Shown here one piece after another: positions 26,924-35,330 of a DNA stretch of 64,000 nt (positions within the stretch are counted from its first letter, which is position 1; each line of letters begins with the position of its first letter). The stretch covers positions 992,001 to 1,056,000 of the forward strand of contig OZ240214.1 of the NCBI GenBank assembly GCA_965197575.1, written 5' to 3'. The notes under the pieces were generated by a model. It did not search any database, was not told the DNA's origin, and saw nothing but the letters and a program-made list of their open reading frames with translations. Made by a program: the position numbers and the translations under genes. This DNA is from VXOI01 sp965197575 (GTDB taxonomy: Bacteria; Chloroflexota; Dehalococcoidia; Lucifugimonadales; UBA3495).

Positions 26924-28614
26924 GCGCGGGCGGCGGGCCGGAAGTGGACTACGCGCAGGGCGATTGCGTTTTCGCCCTGCCAGGAATCTTTGGTCACGGT
27001 GTAGGCCAAGTCCAGCCGACGGACTTCGGGGTCCCAGTTCTTGGCTTGGTTGAAAGCCAAGGCCACAAACTCCACCCCCTGTTGCTCGACCACCAGCCGC
27101 AGGTGTTGGCGCAGGTGGCCCATGTAGCGCATGTCCCGCACCGCCACGCCTTGCGAGGCGAACATCGGCCGGCGGTTGCCCTGACCGTAAGGCTCCAGGT
27201 CGGATAGCCAGCCGACCACTTCCGGCGTCAGCTCCGGCAGCTCCACCGCCGCGTCGATTTCCACTTTGGGGCCTGACTCTGGCGATTCCAGGAACTCGGC
27301 GGCGTAGGCGTCCAACCGCGAAGCCAGCACGCCGATGGACCGCCGCGGCAGGGTGAATCCGGCGGCTTGAGCGTGCCCGCCGAACCGCACCAGCAGGTCC
27401 TGGGTCGATTCGATGGCGCCGACAACGTTGAACCCCGGAATGCTCCGCGCCGATGCGACGGCGTACTCTTCCTCCACCGCCAGCACTACGGCGGGCCGCT
27501 GGTAACGCTCGGTGAGCCGTCCCGCGACCAGCCCGGCCACGCCGCGGGGGATGGAGTCGTCGGCCACCACCAGCATCGCGGGCAGGTGCTCCAGGTCCTC
27601 CACGCGCTCACAGGCCAAGCGAAAGGCGTGCTCAGTGGCGTCGCGGCGCTCCAGATTCAGGGCCTCCAGCTTGCGGGCCAGCGACCCGGCCTCCTCGTCG
27701 GAATCGGTGGTCAGCAGCCGGTAGCTGTCCATGGGGTGCCCCATCCGCCCGGCAGAGTTCAGCCTGGGGCCGATCTGGAAAGAGATGGTCTCGCTGTTCA
27801 CGTCCTCGGGCGGCACCCGTGCCGACGCCAGCAGCGCCCGCAGGCCGGGGCGGCGGGTCTGCATCATACGGCGGATGCCCTCGGTCACCAGGTAGCGGTT
27901 CTCGTCCACCATCGGCACCAGGTCCGCGATTGTACCCAAGGCCGCCAGTTCCAAAAGCCCCCGGTCCCAGGGCAGCCCGTTGAACTCGTACAAACCCTGG
28001 ACCAGCTTGAAGGCCAGCCCGGCCCCGCAGAGGTCGAAAAACGGGTATTCGCCGCCGGGCAGCTTGGGATTGATGGCGGCGACGGCCAGCGGCAGCCGCC
28101 CGCCGGGCAGGTGGTGGTCGGTGATGATCACGTCCGCGCCCCGGCTGGCAGCGTAACTCACCTCGTCGTAGGCCGTGATCCCGCAGTCCACGGTTATGAT
28201 GAGCGTGATGCCTTGGGAGACCAACCGGTCGATGGCCTCTTCGGACAGCCCGTGACCTTCATCGACGCGGTGGGGCAGATAGGGCGTCACCGCGACTCCC
28301 ATTCCGGCGAGGCCCTCGGCGATGATTGCCGCGCCGGTGATGCCGTCCACGTCGAAGTCCCCGAACACGCCCACACGCTCTTGGCCGTTCACCGCGCGGT
28401 ACAACCGTTGCAGCGCGGCGTCCATGCCGGCCAGCCGCAGGGGGTCGTGGGGCAGTCGATGCGGAGGGTTGAAGAAGAAGCGAAGTTTCTCCGGGGTGTC
28501 GATGCCCCGGCGCACCAGGACGCGGGCCACGGCGGAAGGGGCCTGCTTGAGAAGCGGGGAAGCGTCGGTGTCGGGCGGGTAGACCCACCTCGGCTCCGGG
28601 GAGACTGTCGTCAC
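26920..28614 (-). CDS. recJ: Single-stranded-DNA-specific exonuclease RecJ
   Basis: A 564-residue DHH-family 5'-3' exonuclease acting in recombination and repair. Motif I GDFDVDGITGAAI, the TVDCGI motif, IITDHHLPGGRLP (DHH) and NPKLPGGEYPF are present, and the DHHA1 motif appears as FGGHAQAAGFTLPR. The OB-like C-terminal domain (DLEPYGQGNRRPMFA) is intact. The start is GTG 28614, six bases after the fabF stop. Earlier in-frame codons lie inside fabF and encode nothing RecJ-like. It is probably co-transcribed with the radical SAM gene and fabF. Confidence 0.94.
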   Translation of the reverse strand: MTTVSPEPRWVYPPDTDASPLLKQAPSAVARVLVRRGIDTPEKLRFFFNPPHRLPHDPLRLAGMDAALQRLYRAVNGQERVGVFGDFDVDGITGAAIIAEGLAGMGVAVTPYLPHRVDEGHGLSEEAIDRLVSQGITLIITVDCGITAYDEVSYAASRGADVIITDHHLPGGRLPLAVAAINPKLPGGEYPFFDLCGAGLAFKLVQGLYEFNGLPWDRGLLELAALGTIADLVPMVDENRYLVTEGIRRMMQTRRPGLRALLASARVPPEDVNSETISFQIGPRLNSAGRMGHPMDSYRLLTTDSDEEAGSLARKLEALNLERRDATEHAFRLACERVEDLEHLPAMLVVADDSIPRGVAGLVAGRLTERYQRPAVVLAVEEEYAVASARSIPGFNVVGAIESTQDLLVRFGGHAQAAGFTLPRRSIGVLASRLDAYAAEFLESPESGPKVEIDAAVELPELTPEVVGWLSDLEPYGQGNRRPMFASQGVAVRDMRYMGHLRQHLRLVVEQQGVEFVALAFNQAKNWDPEVRRLDLAYTVTKDSWQGENAIALRVVHFRPAARA

Positions 28615-28619
28615 CGGCT

Positions 28620-29873
28620 CTATCTCGCCAGCGCGGGGTTGGCGAATACCAGGACCGAGTTGTGCCCGCCGAACCCGAATGAGTTGCTCATCGCCACGTT
28701 GATTGCGTGGGTGCGCGCCTCGTTGGGCGTGTAGTCGAGGTCGCATTCGGGGTCGGACTCTTCGAGGTTGATGGTCGGGGGAATCAGCCCGTCCCGTAGC
28801 GCCATCGTGCAGATCGCGGCTTCCAGCGCCCCCCCTGCGCCCAGCAGGTGGCCGGTCATCGACTTGCTGGAACTGATGGCCACTCGGTAGGCGTCCTCCC
28901 CCAAGGCGAGCTTGATGGCCTTGGTCTCATGCTTGTCGTTCAGAGGGGTGGAGGTGCCGTGAGCGTTGACGTAATCGACTTCGGAAGGGTCGAGTCCGGC
29001 TTCTTGCAGCGCCATCGTCATAGCGCTGGCGGCGCTTTCGCCGGTGACCGAAGGCTCGGTGAGGTGATGGGCGTCGGAGGTTGCGGCGTACCCGCGAATC
29101 TCGGCCAATGGCTCGACTCCGCGGCGGGCGGCGCTTTCCTCGCTTTCCAGCACGAACACCGCCGCGCCCTCGCCGATGACGAACCCGTCCCGCGCGATGT
29201 CGAAGGGCCGGCTGGCTTTCTCGGGGCTTTCGTTCAGGCGCGAGAGCGCGCGCAGGGCGTTGAACCCGGCCACCGAAACAGGGGCCACGGGCGCTTCGCT
29301 GCCCCCGGCCAGCACGATGTCCTCCCGGCCTTGACGCACCATCTCCCAGCCCTGCCCCATGGCGTCGGCGCCGCTGGAACAGGAGGAAACCAAGCAATAA
29401 TTGGCGCCCATCGCCCCGGTCAGCATCGAGACCTGGGCCGAGGCCATATCGCCCAGCATCATGGGGATCAAGAAGGGGCTCACCCTCCGGGGGCCGCGGT
29501 CGTTGAGGATGGTCAGTTGCTCGTTGAGGGTAGTGATCCCGCCGATGCCGCTGCCGATGACCACGGCAACCCGGTAGGGGTCGCCCTTGCCGGGGTCCAG
29601 GTCCGCCTGACGGCAGGCTTCCTGGGCGGCGACCACCGCGAACTGCGCGAACCGGTCCATGCGGCGGGAGACCTTGCGGTCCAAATAGCCCTCCGGGTCG
29701 AAGCCCTTGACCTCGGCGGCGAAGCGGGTATCGAAGCCTTCGGTATCGAACAGGGTGATGTTGCCGACGCCGGAACGGCCCTTCGTTATGCCGTCCCAAG
29801 TCGAAGCGGCATCGAGTCCCAGCGGACTGATGGCCCCGATTCCGGTGATAAAGACGCGGCGGCCCCGGTTCAT
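28620..29873 (-). CDS. fabF: Beta-ketoacyl-ACP synthase II (first copy)
   Basis: A 417-residue condensing enzyme for fatty-acid elongation. The active-site cysteine lies in CLVSSCSSGADA, where most FabF proteins have TACATG. The two catalytic histidines are in NAHGTSTPLND and SKSMTGHLLGAGG, and the C-terminal NSFGFGGHNSVLVF is typical. It therefore looks active. GGGCAGGAT precedes the ATG. It sits between a radical SAM/B12 gene and recJ rather than in a fab cluster. A second FabF is encoded at 35331. Confidence 0.93.
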   Translation of the reverse strand: MNRGRRVFITGIGAISPLGLDAASTWDGITKGRSGVGNITLFDTEGFDTRFAAEVKGFDPEGYLDRKVSRRMDRFAQFAVVAAQEACRQADLDPGKGDPYRVAVVIGSGIGGITTLNEQLTILNDRGPRRVSPFLIPMMLGDMASAQVSMLTGAMGANYCLVSSCSSGADAMGQGWEMVRQGREDIVLAGGSEAPVAPVSVAGFNALRALSRLNESPEKASRPFDIARDGFVIGEGAAVFVLESEESAARRGVEPLAEIRGYAATSDAHHLTEPSVTGESAASAMTMALQEAGLDPSEVDYVNAHGTSTPLNDKHETKAIKLALGEDAYRVAISSSKSMTGHLLGAGGALEAAICTMALRDGLIPPTINLEESDPECDLDYTPNEARTHAINVAMSNSFGFGGHNSVLVFANPALAR

Positions 29874-29922
29874 ATCCTGCCCAACACCTGCACTTCTTAC
29901 ACGGATGGCGCCGGTGTGTATG

Positions 29923-31713
29923 CTAGCCGGTCGCCTTTTTGCGGCCCTCGGGCTCGGCCAACGCTTGGTCGATGGCCTCGGTCAGATCGGTGATCCGGCC
30001 CGAGACATTGGCCGCCAATTCCCAGCCTCCGTTGGCGCTGGGATCGGTCAACACGCGGAGCGACTCGGTCAAGTCCGTGAGCTTGGCCCCGATGCCGTCC
30101 GCGGCGTCCTTGCGGACATTGGCCAGCGGTTGGGAAACGGCCTTCAGCGTCTCGACCAGTTCGCCGACGCGCTGGGAGATGTTCTCGCCGAACTCCCGCC
30201 CCGACAGCGCCACCGGGTCGGACCAGGTGCGCAGGGTCTCGGTGGCCTCGCTGAGCCGGGCGGAGATGGTGTCGCTCAGGTCGCGGCTGGTGGCCGCCAA
30301 GCGCAGCTTGTAGGTGCGCAGGATGCGGAACACTCGCCGGTAAACGTCGTCCACTTCCTGCAACCGGGAAGTGTAGCGGTCGAAGATGTCGCGGCTCTCC
30401 TGCATCGACCACCGTTCGTCGTGGTGGACGAATTGCCGCCCCGTGTAGAGGTGGTAGGGCCGCATTTGGCCCTCTTCCAGCGGTTCGCCGTACTCGTTCA
30501 GCGGCTTGAGGTTGACCCAGTTGGACGTGGCCGGAAGCGGTGTCAGGAAGTTGGCGGTCTGGTAGCGGCTCATCGTGGTCACCCAGTCCGCCAACGCCAT
30601 GATGCTTTCCTCGGTGTCGTAGGGCAAGCCGATGATGGTCATGGCGACCACGGTGAACCCCATTTCGTTGAGGTAGGCCAGGTCGCGGTGCATCTGGCCG
30701 GGGTCCTGCCGCTTGTTGACGGCCTTGAGGTTTTCCGCGTTGTCCGATTCTACGCCCAGGTAGAGCATCTTGACGTTGGCTTCTTGCATCGCGTTGGCTA
30801 GTTCGGCGTCTTGCCCGACCTCGGCTCGCGCTTGGACGATCAGGTTCATGTTGTCGGTGTGGCCCTTCCAGCCTTGAAGGCGGGCCATCCGCTCGTTTCG
30901 GAACTTGACGGCCCGGAGGGGAGGCGCGTGGAGGTCGTCGGACACGAACACCTGGAACGAGCTGTTCCGGGAGGTGTGAATCAGGCCGTCAGCAGCCAAC
31001 TGTTGCAACTGCGCGAGACGCTTGAATTCCGTTTCCCTAGAGACCAGGCGGTAGCCCAAGAATTGCTGAATCACCTGGCAGTAGGTGCAGCTCTCGGTGC
31101 AGCCGCGGATGGTTTCCATGACGCCGCCGGCCATGGGGTTCGCCGAGGTGAGGTCCTTGATCGAATGGAAGTCCGGCAGTTCCACGAAGTCCGGTTCCAC
31201 CAAGCCGATGCGCTTGGTCTGCACGATGTGGCCGTCTTCCTGGTAGCTGATGCCGGGCACTTTATCCAGGTATTGATTGCGGGCCGGGCCGCGGCGCTCC
31301 ATCAGCACGTCGCATAGCTGCCCGATGATGTCCTCGCCCTCCCGTTGCACCACCACGTCGAAGTTCCCGTAGAGGAACGCTTCGTAGGACAGCGGGCTCA
31401 TTTGGGGGCCGCCGCCGATGGTGATGATGTCGGGATGGTATTCCTTGGCCAGCCGCGCCACCTGATAGGCCCGGGGCGCTTCGTTGATCAGCGCGGTGAC
31501 CATCAGGATGTCGATGCCTTCCAGGTCCCGGTCCGGGTCCAACAGTCCCGAACGGTCCTCAAACCAGATCTCGCGTTCGTACTGATAGGGTCCTTCCCAC
31601 TGGGCCAAGGCGGCGGACAGGAATAGCATACCCTGCCTGGGGATGGCCACGTACTCAAAGTTTCCGCCGGCCGATGCTGGCTGTAGCAACACCACCCGCT
31701 TTGTTCGCGACAT
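29923..31713 (-). CDS. B12-binding-domain radical SAM protein with C-terminal helical repeats
   Basis: A 596-residue protein. Residues 1-165 form a cobalamin-binding-like Rossmann domain (VVLLQPASAGGNFEYVA, DILMVTALINEAPRAYQVA, IITIGGGPQMSPL), without the DxHxxG motif of base-off B12 binders. The radical SAM domain starts near residue 200 with METIRGCTESCTYCQV, giving the CxxxCxxC iron-sulfur site, and has NVKMLYLGVESDNAENLKAVNK. From residue 480 to the end, four copies of a 29-30-residue amphipathic unit (IxxRLxExTETL type) form a tail not seen in typical members. The substrate is unknown. It leads an operon with fabF and recJ. Confidence 0.88.
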   Translation of the reverse strand: MSRTKRVVLLQPASAGGNFEYVAIPRQGMLFLSAALAQWEGPYQYEREIWFEDRSGLLDPDRDLEGIDILMVTALINEAPRAYQVARLAKEYHPDIITIGGGPQMSPLSYEAFLYGNFDVVVQREGEDIIGQLCDVLMERRGPARNQYLDKVPGISYQEDGHIVQTKRIGLVEPDFVELPDFHSIKDLTSANPMAGGVMETIRGCTESCTYCQVIQQFLGYRLVSRETEFKRLAQLQQLAADGLIHTSRNSSFQVFVSDDLHAPPLRAVKFRNERMARLQGWKGHTDNMNLIVQARAEVGQDAELANAMQEANVKMLYLGVESDNAENLKAVNKRQDPGQMHRDLAYLNEMGFTVVAMTIIGLPYDTEESIMALADWVTTMSRYQTANFLTPLPATSNWVNLKPLNEYGEPLEEGQMRPYHLYTGRQFVHHDERWSMQESRDIFDRYTSRLQEVDDVYRRVFRILRTYKLRLAATSRDLSDTISARLSEATETLRTWSDPVALSGREFGENISQRVGELVETLKAVSQPLANVRKDAADGIGAKLTDLTESLRVLTDPSANGGWELAANVSGRITDLTEAIDQALAEPEGRKKATG

Positions 31714-31752
31714 TTCTGTGCCTGCCTACGCTTGTTCTTATAGTTGATAAAC

Positions 31753-31758
31753 ATTATA
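31753..31758 (-). promoter_or_regulatory. -10 element for the radical SAM-fabF-recJ operon
   Basis: The minus strand has a perfect TATAAT about 40 bases before the ATG at 31713, in an A/T-rich island that also contains TATAAG nearer the gene. No good -35 is visible. Confidence 0.45.
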
Positions 31759-31837
31759 CAGGACAGCGAAACCGGAGAATACCGGATTTGCGGTCCTGTT
31801 GGCGTCCTTCGCGGATTCGAGGGACCGACCCAAGGGC

Positions 31838-32776
31838 TCAGCGGAACATCGGGATAATCTCCCCGGCGATGGTTTCGAGGTGACGCTCCCGGTCCTCCGG
31901 GGGGCAGGTGATGCTGAAAATCACGTTCCGGGCGCCAGCGTCGATGTATTCTTGCAACCTTTCGGCGCACTGTTCGGGCGTGCCGAGCAGACAGTAGCGC
32001 CGCACGATGTTGATGAACTCTCCGCCGTAGAGGTAGGTGGAGCCAAGCTGCCGGGCCGCGGCCTCGGCCGCCTCTTGCTCGGTGGGATAGATCGAAATGT
32101 AGGGAAAGAAGCCCCACTGGTAGCCGGTCAGGTCCCGCCCGGCTTCGGCGGCGAAGGCGTGGACCTTCTTCACGCTGTCCCGGTAGCGTCCCGGATCGAA
32201 GAAATAGGGCACCCAACCCTCGCCGAAACGGGCCGCGCGCTTCATGGCCGCGTCCCGACGCCCCGACACCCAAACCGGGGGATGGGGCTGCTGGACCGGC
32301 GGCGGGTTGATCATCACTTCCGAGAGTTCGAAGTGCCGCCCGGAGAAGCTCACCCGGTCGCCGGACCAAAGCCGGCGCAACACCTCCAGACATTCGTCAG
32401 TGCGCCGGCCGCGCTGGTTCACTTTCAGCCCGGCCGCCTCGAATTCCACTGGGTACTCGCCGCCGATTCCGACGCCCAGCGTCAGCCTGCCGTTGGAGGC
32501 CGCGTCCAGCGTTGCGGTCATGCGGGCCAAAACCAGCGGATGGTAGAAGGGGGCCAGCACGATGGACGACAGCAGGCGGATCTTGCTCGTAGCCCCGGCC
32601 GCCACCGCCAGCACGGGCAGCGAGGCGTGGGTCGGCCCCGGCGGGTCGCCGCGCATGAAATGCTCCCCGGCGGAGAAGTACTCAAAGCCCAACTCCTCCA
32701 TCCAGCGGGCCTGCCGCGCCGTCTGTCCAACCTCCAGCGCCAGGTTGGCCCCAAAATGTATGCCGTCGTCCGCCAT
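31838..32776 (-). CDS. LLM-class F420/flavin-dependent oxidoreductase
   Basis: A 312-residue luciferase-like TIM-barrel oxidoreductase. Typical segments are ARWMEELGFEYFSAGEHF, TSKIRLLSSIVLAPFYHPL, ASNGRLTLGVGIGGEYPVEF, RRTDECLEVLRRLWSGDRVSF and PHPPVWVSGR. This group uses reduced FMN or F420. The F420 genes about 6 kb away make F420 plausible, but the cofactor cannot be fixed from sequence. AAGGGCGA stands directly before ATG 32776. It is divergent from the epimerase gene at 32956. Confidence 0.88.
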   Translation of the reverse strand: MADDGIHFGANLALEVGQTARQARWMEELGFEYFSAGEHFMRGDPPGPTHASLPVLAVAAGATSKIRLLSSIVLAPFYHPLVLARMTATLDAASNGRLTLGVGIGGEYPVEFEAAGLKVNQRGRRTDECLEVLRRLWSGDRVSFSGRHFELSEVMINPPPVQQPHPPVWVSGRRDAAMKRAARFGEGWVPYFFDPGRYRDSVKKVHAFAAEAGRDLTGYQWGFFPYISIYPTEQEAAEAAARQLGSTYLYGGEFINIVRRYCLLGTPEQCAERLQEYIDAGARNVIFSITCPPEDRERHLETIAGEIIPMFR

Positions 32777-32955
32777 TCGCCCTTGTCCTATGCCGCAGCC
32801 TCGCCGGGTCCGGCAACTATCTTAGCATCCCCCGGCCCGGCGCACACCCCGCCGGATACCACGCCGCATCTCAACGACGGCGCGCTCCTTGACAACCGGG
32901 AGTTGGTTGATTGACTCTAATATTGGCAGGAGAGACTGGCGGGAGGAGATTCGGC

Positions 32956-33900
32956 TTGCTGGTAATGGTGACGGGGGCTACCGGGTTTTTGGGCCGCCGT
33001 GTAGTTCGGGAGCTGCTGGAGCGCCATCACCGGGTGCGCTGCCTGGTGCATGTGCCGGGACGCGAGCGAATCTTCGACCACCGAGAGGTGGAAGTCCACT
33101 ACGGCAACGTGTTGGACAGCGACTCCTTAGCCCAAGCCCTCTACGACGTCGAGGCGGTGGTTCACTTGGTGGCGATAATCCGGGAAGGACGGCGGGCCAC
33201 CTTCGGCCTGGTGAACCGGCAGGGCACGGCGAATATGGTTGCCTCCGCCAAGGCCGCCGGAGTCAGGGAATTCCAGCATGTGAGCGCTATAGGGGCCGCC
33301 AACGACCCGGCCTATCCGTACCTGTACTCGAAATGGCAGGCGGAGCGGGAAGTCGTCGACTCCGGGCTTATCCACACCATCCTGCGTCCGTCCATCATGT
33401 TCGGCGAGGGGGACGAGTTTCTCACCGCTCTTGCCGGACTGGTCCGGTTGGGGCCCGTGGTGCCGGTTATCGGGCCGGGCCGCAACCGGATGCAGCCTAT
33501 CTCCGTGGACGACGTGGCCCGCTGTGTCGCGGCTTCCGTCGGCAACCAGGACCTGCGGGGAAAGACGCTGCACTTGGGCGGCCCGCAGCGGCTCACCTAC
33601 AACGACCTGGTGGACGAGGTGGCGCGGGCGATGGGAAAGCGCCGACGGAAGCTGCACGTCCCCACATGGCCCGCCTATGCCTCTGCGGCGGTCATGGAGA
33701 AGCTGTTGCCTCGCGCCCCCATCACTACGGGCCAAATCCGAATGGTCGGAATCAGGAACGTGGCCGACGGGGCGGACGTTGAGCGCAGTTTCGGGTTTAC
33801 CCCCCGGCCGCTGCGCGGTAACATTGACTACGTGAACGAAGTTGGATTCTCCGATGGCCTGAAGCTGGCGCTGGGGTTGGCGCCCCGCCGCGGCCGCTAG
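32956..33900 (+). CDS. NAD(P)-dependent epimerase/dehydratase, complex I NDUFA9-like
   Basis: A 314-residue atypical short-chain dehydrogenase. The Rossmann motif VTGATGFLGRRVVREL is complete; EVEVHYGNVLD, HLVAIIREG, the VSAIGA strand and YLYSKWQAE (with the YxxxK pair) follow. The later segment PISVDDVARCVAAS and LGGPQRLTYNDLVDEVARAM is characteristic of NDUFA9-like and related NmrA/epimerase proteins often linked to quinone or lipid metabolism. The TTG at 32956 is supported by GGGAGGAG at 32941-32948. folC starts 7 bases downstream, so an operon is likely. Confidence 0.85.
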   Translation: MLVMVTGATGFLGRRVVRELLERHHRVRCLVHVPGRERIFDHREVEVHYGNVLDSDSLAQALYDVEAVVHLVAIIREGRRATFGLVNRQGTANMVASAKAAGVREFQHVSAIGAANDPAYPYLYSKWQAEREVVDSGLIHTILRPSIMFGEGDEFLTALAGLVRLGPVVPVIGPGRNRMQPISVDDVARCVAASVGNQDLRGKTLHLGGPQRLTYNDLVDEVARAMGKRRRKLHVPTWPAYASAAVMEKLLPRAPITTGQIRMVGIRNVADGADVERSFGFTPRPLRGNIDYVNEVGFSDGLKLALGLAPRRGR

Positions 33901-33907
33901 GGGCGAA

Positions 33908-35266
33908 ATGGACTACCGCCAAGCGATCAGCCGCCTCCTGACGCTGGTGGACGCGGAGCGCATTAGGTTGCGCGGGCCGCGCCAGAGGGCCATCTACAGC
34001 CTGGAGCGCATGGAGGGATTTCTCCGGCGCTTGGGCCATCCCCACCGGAGGGTCCCGTCCATCCACGTTGCCGGCACCAAGGGCAAGGGCAGCACGGCGG
34101 CGCTGTGCGACTCGGTCCTCCACGCCGCGGGTCTCCGCACCGGGTTCTACTCCTCCCCGCACCTGCACTCCTTTTGCGAACGGATCAGGCGGGACGGCCA
34201 ACCGGTGACGCAGGACGTATTCGCTGGCCTGGTCGAAGACCTGTGGCCGCTGCGCGGCGATGAATCGGGCGAGCCGGTAACGCTGTTCGAGTTTATGACC
34301 GGCATGGCCTTCCACTGCTTCGACCAAGCCCTTGTGGACGCCCAAACGGTGGAGGTCGGACTGGGCGGGCGTCTGGACGCGACGAACGCGCTGGACGCGG
34401 CGGTGTGCGTGATTACGTCGGTGAGTCTCGACCACACGCAGGTGTTGGGAGACACGGTTGGAGAGATCGCCGCCGACAAGGCGGGCATCATCAAGGAAGG
34501 GGCTACGGCGGTAATCGCGCCTCAATCCGCCGAGGCCCTGGCCCCAATCCTCGACGCCTGCGCCCGGCGCAACGCCAACACGGTCCTGGTGGGCCGGGAC
34601 GTGACCTGGACCGGCACTGGCGCGGGCGAAGGAATGCAGTCGCTGACGGTGCATGGCCTCGACCGCTCCTACGACCTGGAGATGCCCCTGCTCGGCGATT
34701 ACCAGCTCGAAAACGCCGCCACCGCCGTCGCCGCTCTGGAAGCGTTCTCGCGTATCCAGGGGTTCGCTTTGGACCCGGCAGCCTTCGAGAGGGGCTTTCG
34801 CGGCGTGTCGTGGCCCTGCCGCATGGAAACCCTGTCAATGCGCCCGCTATTGGTGGCGGACGGCGCGCACAACGTTTACTCTATAGATAGTCTGTTGCGG
34901 TCGCTGCCCCGGTATTTCGATTTCGACCGGCTGCTGCTGGTCGCGGGATTTTCCCGGGACAAGAACGTCGAGGGAATGGTCCGGTCGCTCAGCCCGGCCA
35001 CCCACCGGGTATACGCGGCGGCGTCCCGCCACCCACGGTCGCTGAAGGCCCCGGAGTTGGCGAGGCTGTTCGAGCGCGAGGGGGCGGTTGCGGCGGCGGC
35101 CGGGTCGCCCGCGGAAGCCTTGGGTTTGGCGATGGACGCGGCTGGGGAAGGGGACCTCATCCTAGTCACCGGCTCCCTGTTCTTGGCGGCGGAGGTGCGG
35201 GAGGCGGCCTTGGGCATCGAGCCGGAAATCTACCCGGAACTGTTGCCGGGGTCGGGGGCGCCCTAA
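33908..35266 (+). CDS. folC: Folylpolyglutamate synthase/dihydrofolate synthase
   Basis: A 452-residue Mur-ligase-type enzyme that adds glutamate to folates. The ATP loop VAGTKGKGSTAALCDSVL lies near residue 54, SSPHLHSFCERI follows, and VEVGLGGRLDATNAL and ITSVSLDHTQVLGDTVGEIAADKAGIIK are the central domain signatures. LLGDYQLENAATAVAAL and VADGAHN mark the C-terminal part. It is complete and of normal length. It should not be read as the F420 ligase CofE, which has a different fold. It is the second gene of the epimerase-folC unit. Confidence 0.95.
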   Translation: MDYRQAISRLLTLVDAERIRLRGPRQRAIYSLERMEGFLRRLGHPHRRVPSIHVAGTKGKGSTAALCDSVLHAAGLRTGFYSSPHLHSFCERIRRDGQPVTQDVFAGLVEDLWPLRGDESGEPVTLFEFMTGMAFHCFDQALVDAQTVEVGLGGRLDATNALDAAVCVITSVSLDHTQVLGDTVGEIAADKAGIIKEGATAVIAPQSAEALAPILDACARRNANTVLVGRDVTWTGTGAGEGMQSLTVHGLDRSYDLEMPLLGDYQLENAATAVAALEAFSRIQGFALDPAAFERGFRGVSWPCRMETLSMRPLLVADGAHNVYSIDSLLRSLPRYFDFDRLLLVAGFSRDKNVEGMVRSLSPATHRVYAAASRHPRSLKAPELARLFEREGAVAAAAGSPAEALGLAMDAAGEGDLILVTGSLFLAAEVREAALGIEPEIYPELLPGSGAP

Positions 35267-35330
35267 TCTTGCGCCGGACTGTCGCAACGATGTCAAAAGT
35301 AGAAACCCACGCAGAAATCAGGAGAGGCGG

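Noticed and set aside
27367..28734. 455-codon open frame antisense to recJ (and similar long antisense frames opposite gyrA, galU, lepA, lhr and others)
   Set aside because: High-GC coding strands leave long open antisense frames; recJ on the other strand has complete family motifs.
33908..35266. Could the Mur-ligase-type gene be the F420 gamma-glutamyl ligase CofE?
   Set aside because: Its motifs (GTKGKGST, SSPHLHSFCERI, GGRLDATNAL) are those of FolC; CofE has an unrelated fold.
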